Below are positions 8,360 through 15,600 of a DNA stretch of 32,984 nt, piece after piece. The notes under the pieces were generated by a model. The model worked only from the letters and a program-made list of their open reading frames with translations. It searched no databases and had not been told where the DNA came from. The translations under genes and the position numbers were made by a program. Source of the DNA: CAZHAC01 sp964383855 (GTDB taxonomy: Bacteria > Chloroflexota > Dormibacteria > Dormibacterales > Dormibacteraceae); NCBI GenBank assembly GCA_964383855.1, contig CAYLIP010000028.1, forward strand, positions 1 through 32,984, read 5' to 3'. Each line of letters starts with the position of its first letter. The stretch's first letter is position 1.

Positions 8360-8823
8360 CGGGGAGCGGTGCGCCGCTCGGGCCGGGGATGCGCCAGACC
8401 CGGCAGCGCCTGCAGGTCTGGGAGGCGGTGAACCGCCTGGGCGGGCATTGCTCGGCCGAGGAGATCGCGGCCGAGGTCGAAAAGGAGGCGCCCGGATTCG
8501 CCCGTAGCACCGTCTACCGGGCCCTGGACGCGCTGACCAGCGCCGGCGCCCTCCACGCCGTCCGGCTCGGCGACGGCCCGCTCCACTACGAGATCGCCTC
8601 CGAGGAGCATCAGCACGCGATCTGCCAGGTCTGCGAGGGCGTCTTCCACATCGAGCACGATCTCGTGGGCGAGCTGGAGAACCACCTGCAGGAGATTCAC
8701 CGCTTCCACCCGGTGCGCACCGAGGTGCTGGTGATCGGGGTGTGCGATGCGTGCGCGCGCGGCCGCGCGCCGCGGGTCCGCCGCCGGGCCGCCCCACACG
8801 TCCACTTCAGCGAGCCGGGTTAG
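8356..8823 (+). CDS. Fur-family metalloregulator
   Basis: A 155-residue DNA-binding regulator with the Fur winged helix (RQTRQRLQVWEAV, then ARSTVYRALDAL at 49-60) and dimerisation domain. Two CxxC pairs, C90/C93 (ICQVCEG) and C130/C133 (VCDACA), form the structural zinc site. EEHQHAIC contributes His/Glu ligands to the sensory metal site. Which metal it senses (Fe, Zn, Mn, Ni or peroxide) cannot be decided; a Ni/Co permease lies 2.5 kb downstream but no shared operator was identified. The last gene of the overlapping run; GTG start overlaps the previous stop (GTGA). Confidence 0.92.
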   Translation: MTGSGAPLGPGMRQTRQRLQVWEAVNRLGGHCSAEEIAAEVEKEAPGFARSTVYRALDALTSAGALHAVRLGDGPLHYEIASEEHQHAICQVCEGVFHIEHDLVGELENHLQEIHRFHPVRTEVLVIGVCDACARGRAPRVRRRAAPHVHFSEPG

Positions 8824-8877
8824 CCGCCGGCTGTGCCGGTCCTGACGCCGCCGCTGTCAAAATCAGTGGTAGCGAAG

Positions 8878-10320
8878 ATGCAGGAACAGCCACCCGGCGA
8901 CGGGCCATCCCGGAATCGCGAGGAGGAGCCCTCCACTCAGCTGTCGGCCGATGGGAGCTGGTGGTGGGACGGCGAGCGCTGGGTGCCGGCGCTCTCGCCG
9001 GACGGGCTCTGGCGCTGGGACGGCACCCGCTGGCAGCCGGTCACGGATCTCGACACTGCCAATCCCACGGCCCTGGTCGAGGGCCTCGACCGGCTGGTCG
9101 ACGCGCGCTTTGCGGAGGGAGGTCACCTGCTTGCGCTGCGGGCCCACGAGTGGCGCGCCCGTGATCCCGAGCTGGCCGCACTGGTCGCCGAGGCGGCGCC
9201 GCTGGCCGCCCGCCTGGCCGCGCTCGACGCCCGCCTGGCCGGCGGCGGCGACGGCGGCGGCGGCGTTCTCAACCTGCGCCAGCTGCTGGGCGGCGACGAG
9301 CGTGAGCAGCAGGAGTCGGAGGCGCAGAGCATCGAGGCCGAGCTCAGACCACTGGCCGTGCTCATCGGGCGGATGGCGCCGCAGCCGAGCCTCAAGGAGG
9401 CCGATGAGCTGCTGGTGCCGGCGCGCCGGCTGGCCGAGAAGGTGGTCGAGCTGAGCGAAGCCGTGGCTGAGGAGCGCCGCCTCACGGCCGAGCAGGAGGC
9501 GCAGGCGGCCGAGGCCGGGCGCCGGCTGGAGGCGGCGCGCGAGGAGCGCGAGCGGAGCCTCCGGGACCTCGAGGACCAGCTCCGTGCGCGCGAGCTGGAG
9601 CGGGCGAAAGCGCTGGAGGAGTTGGAGCGAGGGCTGCGCCGCGTCCGCATCCCGGTTCCGGGTGCGCCGTTGGCGCGCTTCGAGGGCGTCGTCCTCTACG
9701 AGAACCGGGTCGACACGCCGGACGGGCGCGGACCGCTCGAGGGCGCCGAGGCCGTGGTGGCCGGCGCCGGGGAGCTCTGGGCCTCCCACCGCGAGACGCT
9801 GAACCAGCTCGGGCTCCTGGAGGCCATGCACGCGGGCCGCTTCTTCGACGCCCTGGTCACCGGCGCCGACCTCGAGACCTATCTACTCGTGCTGACCCCG
9901 TACGCCCGGTCGCTGGTCCCGGTCGACCCCGGGCAGGAGGAGGCGGCGCGCGAGTTCGCGGCCCAGCTCAAGGCCGCCGCCCGCAAGGCGGGCAAGCTCC
10001 TGGCCGAGCGGGAGGCACAGGTGCAGGCAGCCGAGGCGGCTCTGCACGCCGCCATGGAGGACACGGCTGCCGTGGACGAGGCGCGGGCGGCGTTCGAGGG
10101 CGCAGCCGCGGACGCCGAGCGCAACCGTCCGGTCGCGGAGGCCGAGGCCGAGGCGAACCGGGCCGCCGGCCCGACCCCCGAGATCGAGGCGGCGCGTGCT
10201 CGTGTCGACGCGGTGGCCGAGCGGCTGCTCGAGCCGCCGCCTCCGCTGGCGCCCGCGAAGGCGCACGCGCCCGGCCCGCGCGAGCTGCGCCCGGCCGAAG
10301 CTGCGCCCGACCAAAGCTGA
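8878..10320 (+). CDS. Long coiled-coil protein with two W-rich DG repeats
   Basis: A 480-residue protein I cannot assign to a family. Near the N-terminus are two copies of a W-rich motif with a 17-residue period: SADGSWWWDGERWVP (23-37) and SPDGLWRWDGTRWQP (40-54). These resemble the short DUF2510-like WWDGxxW motif found in actinobacterial and Chloroflexota surface or membrane-associated proteins. A long charged Ala/Glu/Arg coiled coil occupies the middle. A globular segment with ARFEGVVLYENRVDTPDG follows, then another Ala/Glu helix and a Pro-rich tail. No TM helix is seen. ATG 8878 is chosen over GTG 8833 because similarity-like sequence begins only later. The stop overlaps the next ATG. 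Confidence 0.75.
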   Translation: MQEQPPGDGPSRNREEEPSTQLSADGSWWWDGERWVPALSPDGLWRWDGTRWQPVTDLDTANPTALVEGLDRLVDARFAEGGHLLALRAHEWRARDPELAALVAEAAPLAARLAALDARLAGGGDGGGGVLNLRQLLGGDEREQQESEAQSIEAELRPLAVLIGRMAPQPSLKEADELLVPARRLAEKVVELSEAVAEERRLTAEQEAQAAEAGRRLEAAREERERSLRDLEDQLRARELERAKALEELERGLRRVRIPVPGAPLARFEGVVLYENRVDTPDGRGPLEGAEAVVAGAGELWASHRETLNQLGLLEAMHAGRFFDALVTGADLETYLLVLTPYARSLVPVDPGQEEAAREFAAQLKAAARKAGKLLAEREAQVQAAEAALHAAMEDTAAVDEARAAFEGAAADAERNRPVAEAEAEANRAAGPTPEIEAARARVDAVAERLLEPPPPLAPAKAHAPGPRELRPAEAAPDQS

Positions 10321-10988
10321 TGGATGAGCTGGAGGACCGCCTGGCTCGGTGGCGGCGGGCGGGGCTGATCACGGGCTCCCAGGCCGACTCGATCCGCGCC
10401 TACGAGCGCTCCCGGCCGCGGCTTCGCCGTCCCGAACGGGCGCCGGCGCCCGGGCCGGCGGGGCCCTTCGCATCGCCCACGGCGGCTCCGCGAGCGTCCC
10501 CGGCATCCCCGGCCCACCTGCCCCGGCCGGCGGCCGCGCCGCAGCCCGCCCGCGGCCGGATGCAGCCGCCAGGACCGCAGCAGGAGGAGCCACTGATCCA
10601 CGGCCTGCCGATCGCGCCGGATGCACGGTTGGTCGGGCTGGCGGCAGCCGTCCTGGCCGTGATCGGCCTCATCGTGGGCATCTTCTCGGTCACCGTCGAC
10701 CTGCTGATCGCTCCCACGCACAACGTGGGCGGCGACCTGGAGGACCTGCTTCATCTGGGTGCCTCCGTGATCGGGCTGATCGGGGGGGCCAGGATGGCGG
10801 CCGGCTGGGCCGGCGGGCGCCGGCTCGTCCTGGCCGGCCTGGGAATCAACGTGGTCGCCACGCTGGTTCTATCGCTGCACAGGCTCACGCAGGGGCTGAA
10901 CCTGATCGAGGTCGTCTTCTGGATCGCCTTCGCGGTGATGGTCGCGGCGGCGCGCTTCGGGCGCCCGGCCCCCGTCGCCCAGGGCTAA
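10320..10988 (+). CDS. Membrane protein with Pro-rich linker
   Basis: A 222-residue protein. Residues 1-30 (LEDRLARWRRAGLITGSQAD...) look like the short N-terminal helix pair seen in DUF2157-type membrane proteins. A Pro/Ala/Arg linker covers about 38-90. Four hydrophobic segments follow, the first starting with VGLAAAVLAVIGLIVGIF. No catalytic motif is visible. The ATG overlaps the stop of the coiled-coil gene (TGATG), so the two products are probably made together and may interact. Function unknown. Confidence 0.75.
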   Translation: MDELEDRLARWRRAGLITGSQADSIRAYERSRPRLRRPERAPAPGPAGPFASPTAAPRASPASPAHLPRPAAAPQPARGRMQPPGPQQEEPLIHGLPIAPDARLVGLAAAVLAVIGLIVGIFSVTVDLLIAPTHNVGGDLEDLLHLGASVIGLIGGARMAAGWAGGRRLVLAGLGINVVATLVLSLHRLTQGLNLIEVVFWIAFAVMVAAARFGRPAPVAQG

Positions 10989-11022
10989 ATGCCTATTGCG
11001 AATGAGTCGCAGGAGGCGTACT

Positions 11023-11310
11023 TTGCCTCCAGCAGCCATGGCCATGTTCCGGATTCCGTGCTCGCTCCGGGAGTCGTGCGGCGGGGCCTCTGAAGTCCAC
11101 GCCGAAGGCGCCGACCTGGACGCCGCGCTGCATGACCTCGAGGCCCGCTTCCCCGGCCTGCGCTCCCGGCTCGCCGACGGCGACGGTCATCTGCGCGAGT
11201 TCGTCCGGCTGTTCGTGAACGATCGCCCGGTGGATGTCGATTCGGGTGGCGGGCTGCCTCTGCGGGATGAGGACGCGGTCAGCATCCTGCCCGCCGTGTG
11301 CGGCGGCTGA
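11023..11310 (+). CDS. MoaD/ThiS-like small sulfur-carrier protein
   Basis: A beta-grasp ubiquitin-like protein of 95 residues ending in PAVCGG. The C-terminal Gly-Gly is the site that is adenylated and thiocarboxylated in MoaD (molybdopterin synthesis) and ThiS (thiamine). The core shows FRIPCSLRE, LDAALHDLEARFPGL, LREFVRLFVNDRPV and DEDAVSILPAV, closer to MoaD. I chose TTG 11023 because AGGAGG (11011-11016) lies 6 nt upstream; ATG 11038 or 11044 are alternatives and give the more usual length. No MoaA/B/E or ThiF gene is in view, so its pathway is open. Confidence 0.8.
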   Translation: MPPAAMAMFRIPCSLRESCGGASEVHAEGADLDAALHDLEARFPGLRSRLADGDGHLREFVRLFVNDRPVDVDSGGGLPLRDEDAVSILPAVCGG

Positions 11311-11375
11311 GGGCTGGGCCAATACCTTTTCGGTGCCCGGCCCCGGCCTTTCGATAAGCTGAGACTCCTTCGCAA

Positions 11376-12440
11376 ATGGCTATCTTCCTCCGGCGGCTGA
11401 TCGACACCTTCGACCCGGGCGAGCGCCGCCGCCTGGGCTCGCTCTTCGGCCTCGTCGCCCTGCTCCACGTCGCCGGCTGGGGACTGCTGCTCGTCTTCGG
11501 AGCCGGCCATCCCGCGTTCATCGCGCTGGGCGGGCTCGCGTACACGTTCGGCCTTCGCCATGCGTTCGACGCCGACCACATCTCCGCCATCGACAACACG
11601 ACCCGGAAGCTACTGGCCGACGGCCGGCGGCCGGTCGGAGTCGGCTTCTTCTTCTCGCTCGGGCACTCCTCGGTCGTGTTCCTGATCGCCCTCCTGCTCG
11701 GCCTGGCGGTCAAGACGATCGTCGACGGCGTGGTCGGAGGGGGTGCGCTGCGCAGCATCGGAGGAACGGTGGGGACCAGCGTTTCCGGGGTCTTCCTGCT
11801 CCTGATCGGGATGCTGAACCTGGTCATCCTGCTCGACGTCCTGCGCGTGTACCGGCGCATGCAGCGCGGTGAGTACACCCACGGCAGGCTTCACCACGAA
11901 CTGGCGGCCGGCGGCGTCATGAGCCGGGTCTTCGGGCGGATGTTCCGGCTGGTCAGCGAGAGCTGGCACATGTACCCGATCGGCTTCCTGTTCGGCCTCG
12001 GCTTCGACACCGCTTCCGAGGTGGCGCTGCTCGCCATCTCGGCGGGCGCCGCGGCCCAGCACCTCCCGTTCCTGGCCGTGCTGGCTCTGCCGTTGATCTT
12101 CGCGGCCGGCATGTCGCTGATGGACACGGCGGACGGCGCCTTCATGGCCAAGGCCTACTCCTGGGCTTTCTCGAACCCGATTCGCAAGGTCTTCTACAAC
12201 CTCACAGTGACCGGCCTCTCGGTCTTCGTCGCGCTCTTCGTCGGCGGCGTCGAGATCTCTCAGCTGCTGGTCGACAAGCTGCAGCTGGGCGGCCAGCCCT
12301 GGAAGGCCCTGGCCGCCCTCGACTTCTCGAACATGGGGTTCATCATCGTCGGCGCCTTCGTGGTCAGCTGGGCCGCCGCCTTCGCCTTCTACAAGCTGGG
12401 CCGCGTCGAGGAGCGCTGGGAGGCCAACCTCTCCGACTAG
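11376..12440 (+). CDS. HoxN/NixA-type nickel/cobalt permease (NiCoT)
   Basis: A 354-residue polytopic membrane protein importing Ni2+ and/or Co2+. The NiCoT signature HX4DH is present as H62-AFDA-D67-H68, within GLRHAFDADHISAIDN in TM II, followed by FFFSLGHSSVV. The fourth conserved block LFGLGFDTASEVALL is at about 205-219. About eight hydrophobic segments are evident. A TAAGCT box (11355-11360) lies 15 nt before the ATG. No urease or hydrogenase gene is in the window to indicate the metal's destination. Confidence 0.93.
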   Translation: MAIFLRRLIDTFDPGERRRLGSLFGLVALLHVAGWGLLLVFGAGHPAFIALGGLAYTFGLRHAFDADHISAIDNTTRKLLADGRRPVGVGFFFSLGHSSVVFLIALLLGLAVKTIVDGVVGGGALRSIGGTVGTSVSGVFLLLIGMLNLVILLDVLRVYRRMQRGEYTHGRLHHELAAGGVMSRVFGRMFRLVSESWHMYPIGFLFGLGFDTASEVALLAISAGAAAQHLPFLAVLALPLIFAAGMSLMDTADGAFMAKAYSWAFSNPIRKVFYNLTVTGLSVFVALFVGGVEISQLLVDKLQLGGQPWKALAALDFSNMGFIIVGAFVVSWAAAFAFYKLGRVEERWEANLSD

Positions 12441-12472
12441 GTCCCGGGCCGCGGGCGGCTACGTGGGTCGGC

Positions 12473-12478
12473 TACCAT
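12473..12478 (+). promoter_or_regulatory. -10 box TACCAT for the AIM24 gene
   Basis: TACCAT ends 8 nt before ATG 12487, and no SD is present in the short remaining leader. This fits leaderless transcription. No consensus -35 is visible. Confidence 0.45.
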
Positions 12479-12486
12479 CCGCGGCG

Positions 12487-13224
12487 ATGCAGCACAAAGT
12501 CGTCGGCACGCTGATGCCGGTGCTCGAGGTGAGCCTCGACCCGGGCGAGACCGTGTTCGCCGAATCCGGCGAGCTGTCTTGGATCTCGGCGTCGATCCAG
12601 CTGCACACCTCGACCTCCGCCGGCGGCCAGCAGGGTGGGCTCATGAACGTGCTCGGCCGCGCGCTGGCCGGCGCCACCATCTTCATGACCGAGTACACGG
12701 CCCAGGGCGGACCCGGCCTGGCCGCCTTCTGCGCCAAGCTGCCGGGCCAGATCATGCCCGTCGAACTGCCCGGCAGCGCCGCCTACTGGGTGCACCGCCA
12801 CGGTTTCGTGGCCGCCACGCCGGGCGTCCAGCTGGGGGTCGCCTTCCAGCAGCGCCTGGGTGCGGGCATCTTCGGAGGCACCGGCTTCCGCATGCAGCGC
12901 ATCTCCGGGCAGGGGCTGGCCTGGGTCGAGCTCCACGGCGAGGTCGTCGTCTACGACCTGCAGCCGGGCAACACGCTCCGGATCCACCCCGGCCACGTGG
13001 CGATGTTCCAGGAAGGGATGCAGTTCAACATCACGACCGTGCCCGGCATCCGCAACGCGCTCTTCGGCAATGCGGGCCTCTTCCTGGCCACGCTGAGCGG
13101 GCCCGGGCGGGTCTGGCTGCAGTCGATGACGATGCCTCACCTGGCCCATGCCATCGCCGAGTACCTGCCGCGGCCCGGGGGCGAGGGCGGGGGCGTGCTG
13201 GGCGGCCTCCTCCAGGGCAGCTGA
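12487..13224 (+). CDS. AIM24 family protein
   Basis: A 245-residue protein of the AIM24 family, which forms a beta-rich fold like the TRAP protein. The N-terminal MPVLEVSLDPGETVFAESG and central Gly-rich strands (FGGTGFRMQRISGQGLAW) are typical. The mitochondrial member affects respiratory-complex assembly; the bacterial role is not known. The start at ATG 12487 is set by TACCAT upstream and by family similarity beginning there. The gene converges on the macro-domain gene. Confidence 0.88.
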   Translation: MQHKVVGTLMPVLEVSLDPGETVFAESGELSWISASIQLHTSTSAGGQQGGLMNVLGRALAGATIFMTEYTAQGGPGLAAFCAKLPGQIMPVELPGSAAYWVHRHGFVAATPGVQLGVAFQQRLGAGIFGGTGFRMQRISGQGLAWVELHGEVVVYDLQPGNTLRIHPGHVAMFQEGMQFNITTVPGIRNALFGNAGLFLATLSGPGRVWLQSMTMPHLAHAIAEYLPRPGGEGGGVLGGLLQGS

Positions 13225-13252
13225 GGCAGGCCAGAGCCTTCTCCCGCGGAGA

Positions 13253-13750
13253 CTACCTGGCGAGCTCCTTCTCGTAGAGCCTCAGCGTCTCTTCGTCGAA
13301 CGCCACCAGCCGCACCAGCTCGACGCGGGTGGCGGCCGCCCGGATCGTCTCCACCGCGATCCGCGCTGCCTCCTCTCGGGGGTAGCCGTAGATCCCGGTC
13401 GAGATGGCGGGGAAGGCCACCGACCGCGCACCCAGCTCGTCGGCCACCTCGAGCGATCGCCGGTAGGCCGAGGCCAATTGCTCGGGCTCCCCGTGGCGGC
13501 CGTCCCGGTAGCGCGGCCCGACGGCATGGATGATCCACCGGGCCGCGAGCGCGAAACCGGGCGTTGCCCGGGCGTCGCCGGTCGGGCAGCCACCCAGCCT
13601 GGCGCATGCCTCGTGCAGCTCCCGGGCGCCCGCCGCCCGGTGGATGGCGCCGTCCACGCCGCCGCCACCGGCCAGCTGCTGGTTGGCGGCGTTGACCACG
13701 GCGTCGACCTGCTCGAGCGTAATGTCCCCCCGTACGGCCTCGATCCTCAA
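13253..13750 (-). CDS. Macro-domain protein (ADP-ribose binding / deacylating)
   Basis: A 165-residue single-domain protein. Macro domains bind ADP-ribose, and many remove O-acetyl or ADP-ribosyl groups. Signature parts are GDIT (8-11), VVNAANQQL, GGGGVDGAIHRAAG, and FPAISTGIYGYP. The Asn of NAAN and the glycine loop contribute to the pocket. It starts at TTG 13750, overlapping the stop of the DapF-like gene as TTGA, so the two are translationally coupled. MacroD-type hydrolase activity is likely but not proven. Confidence 0.92.
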   Translation of the reverse strand: MRIEAVRGDITLEQVDAVVNAANQQLAGGGGVDGAIHRAAGARELHEACARLGGCPTGDARATPGFALAARWIIHAVGPRYRDGRHGEPEQLASAYRRSLEVADELGARSVAFPAISTGIYGYPREEAARIAVETIRAAATRVELVRLVAFDEETLRLYEKELAR

Positions 13751-14568
13751 CCCGCGAAAGCCTCCAGCTCGATGGTGGCACGGAACACGCGCCGGGCGGT
13801 TCCGATCTGGAGCAGGTGTCCCGAGGCTGCCCGGCGCACGGGCAGCCTGCCCCCCGGCATGACCACGGTGACCTCCTCGCCGACCAGCCCCTCTTCCATG
13901 CAGGCGGCGGCGGCCGCCGCCGCCGAGGTCCCCGAAGCCAGCGTGTAGCCGGCGCCCCGCTCCCAGATCTCGATCCGCAGCGTCTGCCGGTCGAGCGCCT
14001 CCGCCAGCTGCACGTTGGTGCGGTTTTCAAAGCGGGCGTCTCGCTCCAGCAGCGGTCCCAGGCGGACGGCGCGCTCCTGGTTCACCGGCCCGTCGAGCAC
14101 CACGAAATGGGGGTTGCCGAGGTCCACCGCCCGCCCGCCGGCTCCGGCCACCACCTCTCGCGGACCGACCCCGGGAAGCCCGACGTCGAGCTCGGTCGTC
14201 ACCGACCAGGCCGTGCGGTCGAGCACGCGGACGGCGGCCTCTCCCGCCGGCGGCCGGACCGTGAAGGCATCCCCGGCGCCGTGCTCGAGCACGGCGTGCG
14301 CAGCCGCGATCCGCAGCCCGTTGCCGCTCTTCTCGGCCTCCGACCCGTCGGGGTTGATGATTCGAACCGCCAGCGTGGCCGGGTCGAGCAGGAGCAGGCC
14401 GTCCGATCCGATGCCGGTATGGCGGTCACAGAGCGCGGGCACCAGCGGGAGGATGGCGCCGGCCGCGCTCGGATCATCGAGGACCAGGTAGTCGTTGCCA
14501 AGCGCCTCGTACTTGACCAGGGCCAGGCCGGAATTGAAAGTTGGCACGCAGGGTTGTAAGAATCCCAT
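13747..14568 (-). CDS. DapF-like epimerase fold protein lacking both catalytic cysteines
   Basis: A 273-residue protein clearly of the diaminopimelate epimerase family. It has GNDY (24-27), GIGSDGLLLL, NPDGSEAEKSGNGLR, LGNPHFV and ERGAGYTLASGTSAAAA. Normal DapF uses two cysteines as acid and base, in DGS...CGNG and ACGTG. Here both are serine: S81 (AGC, 14326-14328) and S212 (TCG, 13933-13935). The rest of the active-site framework is kept. It may have a shifted reaction or lowered activity, so I withhold dapF. The N-terminus is about 14 residues longer than usual; GTG 14547 is an alternative start. Coupled to the macro-domain gene downstream. Confidence 0.88.
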   Translation of the reverse strand: MGFLQPCVPTFNSGLALVKYEALGNDYLVLDDPSAAGAILPLVPALCDRHTGIGSDGLLLLDPATLAVRIINPDGSEAEKSGNGLRIAAAHAVLEHGAGDAFTVRPPAGEAAVRVLDRTAWSVTTELDVGLPGVGPREVVAGAGGRAVDLGNPHFVVLDGPVNQERAVRLGPLLERDARFENRTNVQLAEALDRQTLRIEIWERGAGYTLASGTSAAAAAAACMEEGLVGEEVTVVMPGGRLPVRRAASGHLLQIGTARRVFRATIELEAFAG

Positions 14569-14600
14569 ACATGGTGGACAGCCTCCGCTGGCCCGCGCAG

Positions 14601-14618
14601 CGGCGAGTGCACTCGCCG
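14601..14618. promoter_or_regulatory. 18-bp perfect palindrome in a divergent intergenic region
   Basis: CGGCGAGTGCACTCGCCG is fully self-complementary. It lies between the divergent DapF-like and sulfurtransferase genes, 33 bp from the ATG of the former. Position and symmetry suit a dimeric repressor site; no regulator is identified. Confidence 0.4.
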
Positions 14619-14732
14619 GCCTGCTTCTGTAGTTAGACCGCGCCAGCGGTCCACTGCGCCGCCCCGCCCATGGGTGCGCGGCTCGTTTCTCCCCTCAATG
14701 GCATTCCCCATTCACCGAGGAGGTTCTGTCCG

Positions 14733-15578
14733 ATGTCAGACAATGGATTCAGCAACTCTGACGCGCTGGTCAGCGCGGATTGGGTGGCCGAGCACGGCCG
14801 AGACCAGGGCGTTCGGCTGGTCGAGGTCGACGTCGACCCCAACGCCTACAGTGGCGGCCACATCGAGGGGGCCGTCGGCTGGAACTGGCGCACCGACCTC
14901 CAGGACCAGACCAGCCGCGACCTGGCATCTCGGGAGAGGCTGGAGCAGCTCTTCTCCAGGAGCGGGATCACCCCCGAGACCACGATCGTGCTCTACGGCG
15001 ACAACAACAACTGGTTCGCCGCCTACGCCTACTGGCAGCTCAAGTACCAGGGCCACGACCGGGTCAAGCTCCTGAACGGCGGGCGGGTCAAGTGGGAGGC
15101 CGACGGACGGCCCTACACGACCGAGGTTCCCAGCTACCCCGCCACCGACTACCGGTTCTCGGCCGAGCCCCGTGAGGACATCCGCGCCTACCGCGACCAG
15201 GTGCTGGAAGCGATCGGGCGAGCCGGCCTGGTCGACGTTCGCTCGCCCAAGGAGTACAGCGGCGAGCTGCTGGCGCCCGAGAACCTGCCCCAGGAGGGGG
15301 CGCAGCGCGGCGGCCATATCCCGACCGCGGTCAACGTGCCCTGGGCCACGGCGGTTCGCGAGGACGGCACCTTCAAGAGCCAGGACGAGCTGCGCGACCT
15401 CTACGGAGGCAAGGGCTTGAAGCCGGAGCAGGAGGTGATCGCCTACTGCCGGATCGGCGAGCGGTCGGCCCACACCTGGTTCGTGCTCAAGGAGCTGCTC
15501 GGCTACCCCCAGGTTCGCAACTACGACGGCTCCTGGACCGAATGGGGGAGCTCGATCCGGGTCCCCATCGAGAAGTAG
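14733..15578 (+). CDS. Thiosulfate sulfurtransferase (tandem rhodanese)
   Basis: A 281-residue enzyme with two rhodanese domains, which transfers sulfane sulfur from thiosulfate to cyanide or thiols. The N-terminal domain (about 8-128) is inactive in such proteins. The C-terminal domain holds the active loop YCRIGERS with C239. HTWFVLKELLGYPQVRNYDG downstream resembles mycobacterial CysA2/CysA3. The ATG at 14733 is preceded by GAGGAGGT (14717-14724) at ideal spacing, which excludes the upstream in-frame GTG 14670. Confidence 0.93.
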   Translation: MSDNGFSNSDALVSADWVAEHGRDQGVRLVEVDVDPNAYSGGHIEGAVGWNWRTDLQDQTSRDLASRERLEQLFSRSGITPETTIVLYGDNNNWFAAYAYWQLKYQGHDRVKLLNGGRVKWEADGRPYTTEVPSYPATDYRFSAEPREDIRAYRDQVLEAIGRAGLVDVRSPKEYSGELLAPENLPQEGAQRGGHIPTAVNVPWATAVREDGTFKSQDELRDLYGGKGLKPEQEVIAYCRIGERSAHTWFVLKELLGYPQVRNYDGSWTEWGSSIRVPIEK

Positions 15579-15587
15579 CCGGGCCAG

Positions 15588-15593
15588 TACGAT
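15588..15593 (+). promoter_or_regulatory. -10 box TACGAT before the binding-protein gene
   Basis: TACGAT ends 7 nt before ATG 15601, the spacing expected when transcription begins on the A of the start codon. The alternative ATG 15592 would overlap the box itself. Confidence 0.5.
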
Positions 15594-15600
15594 GGCGGCG

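Noticed and set aside
10320..10600. Pro/Ala-rich stretch as a frameshift artefact
   Set aside because: The same frame continues into good hydrophobic helices and the start is coupled to the previous gene, so a genuine linker is more likely.
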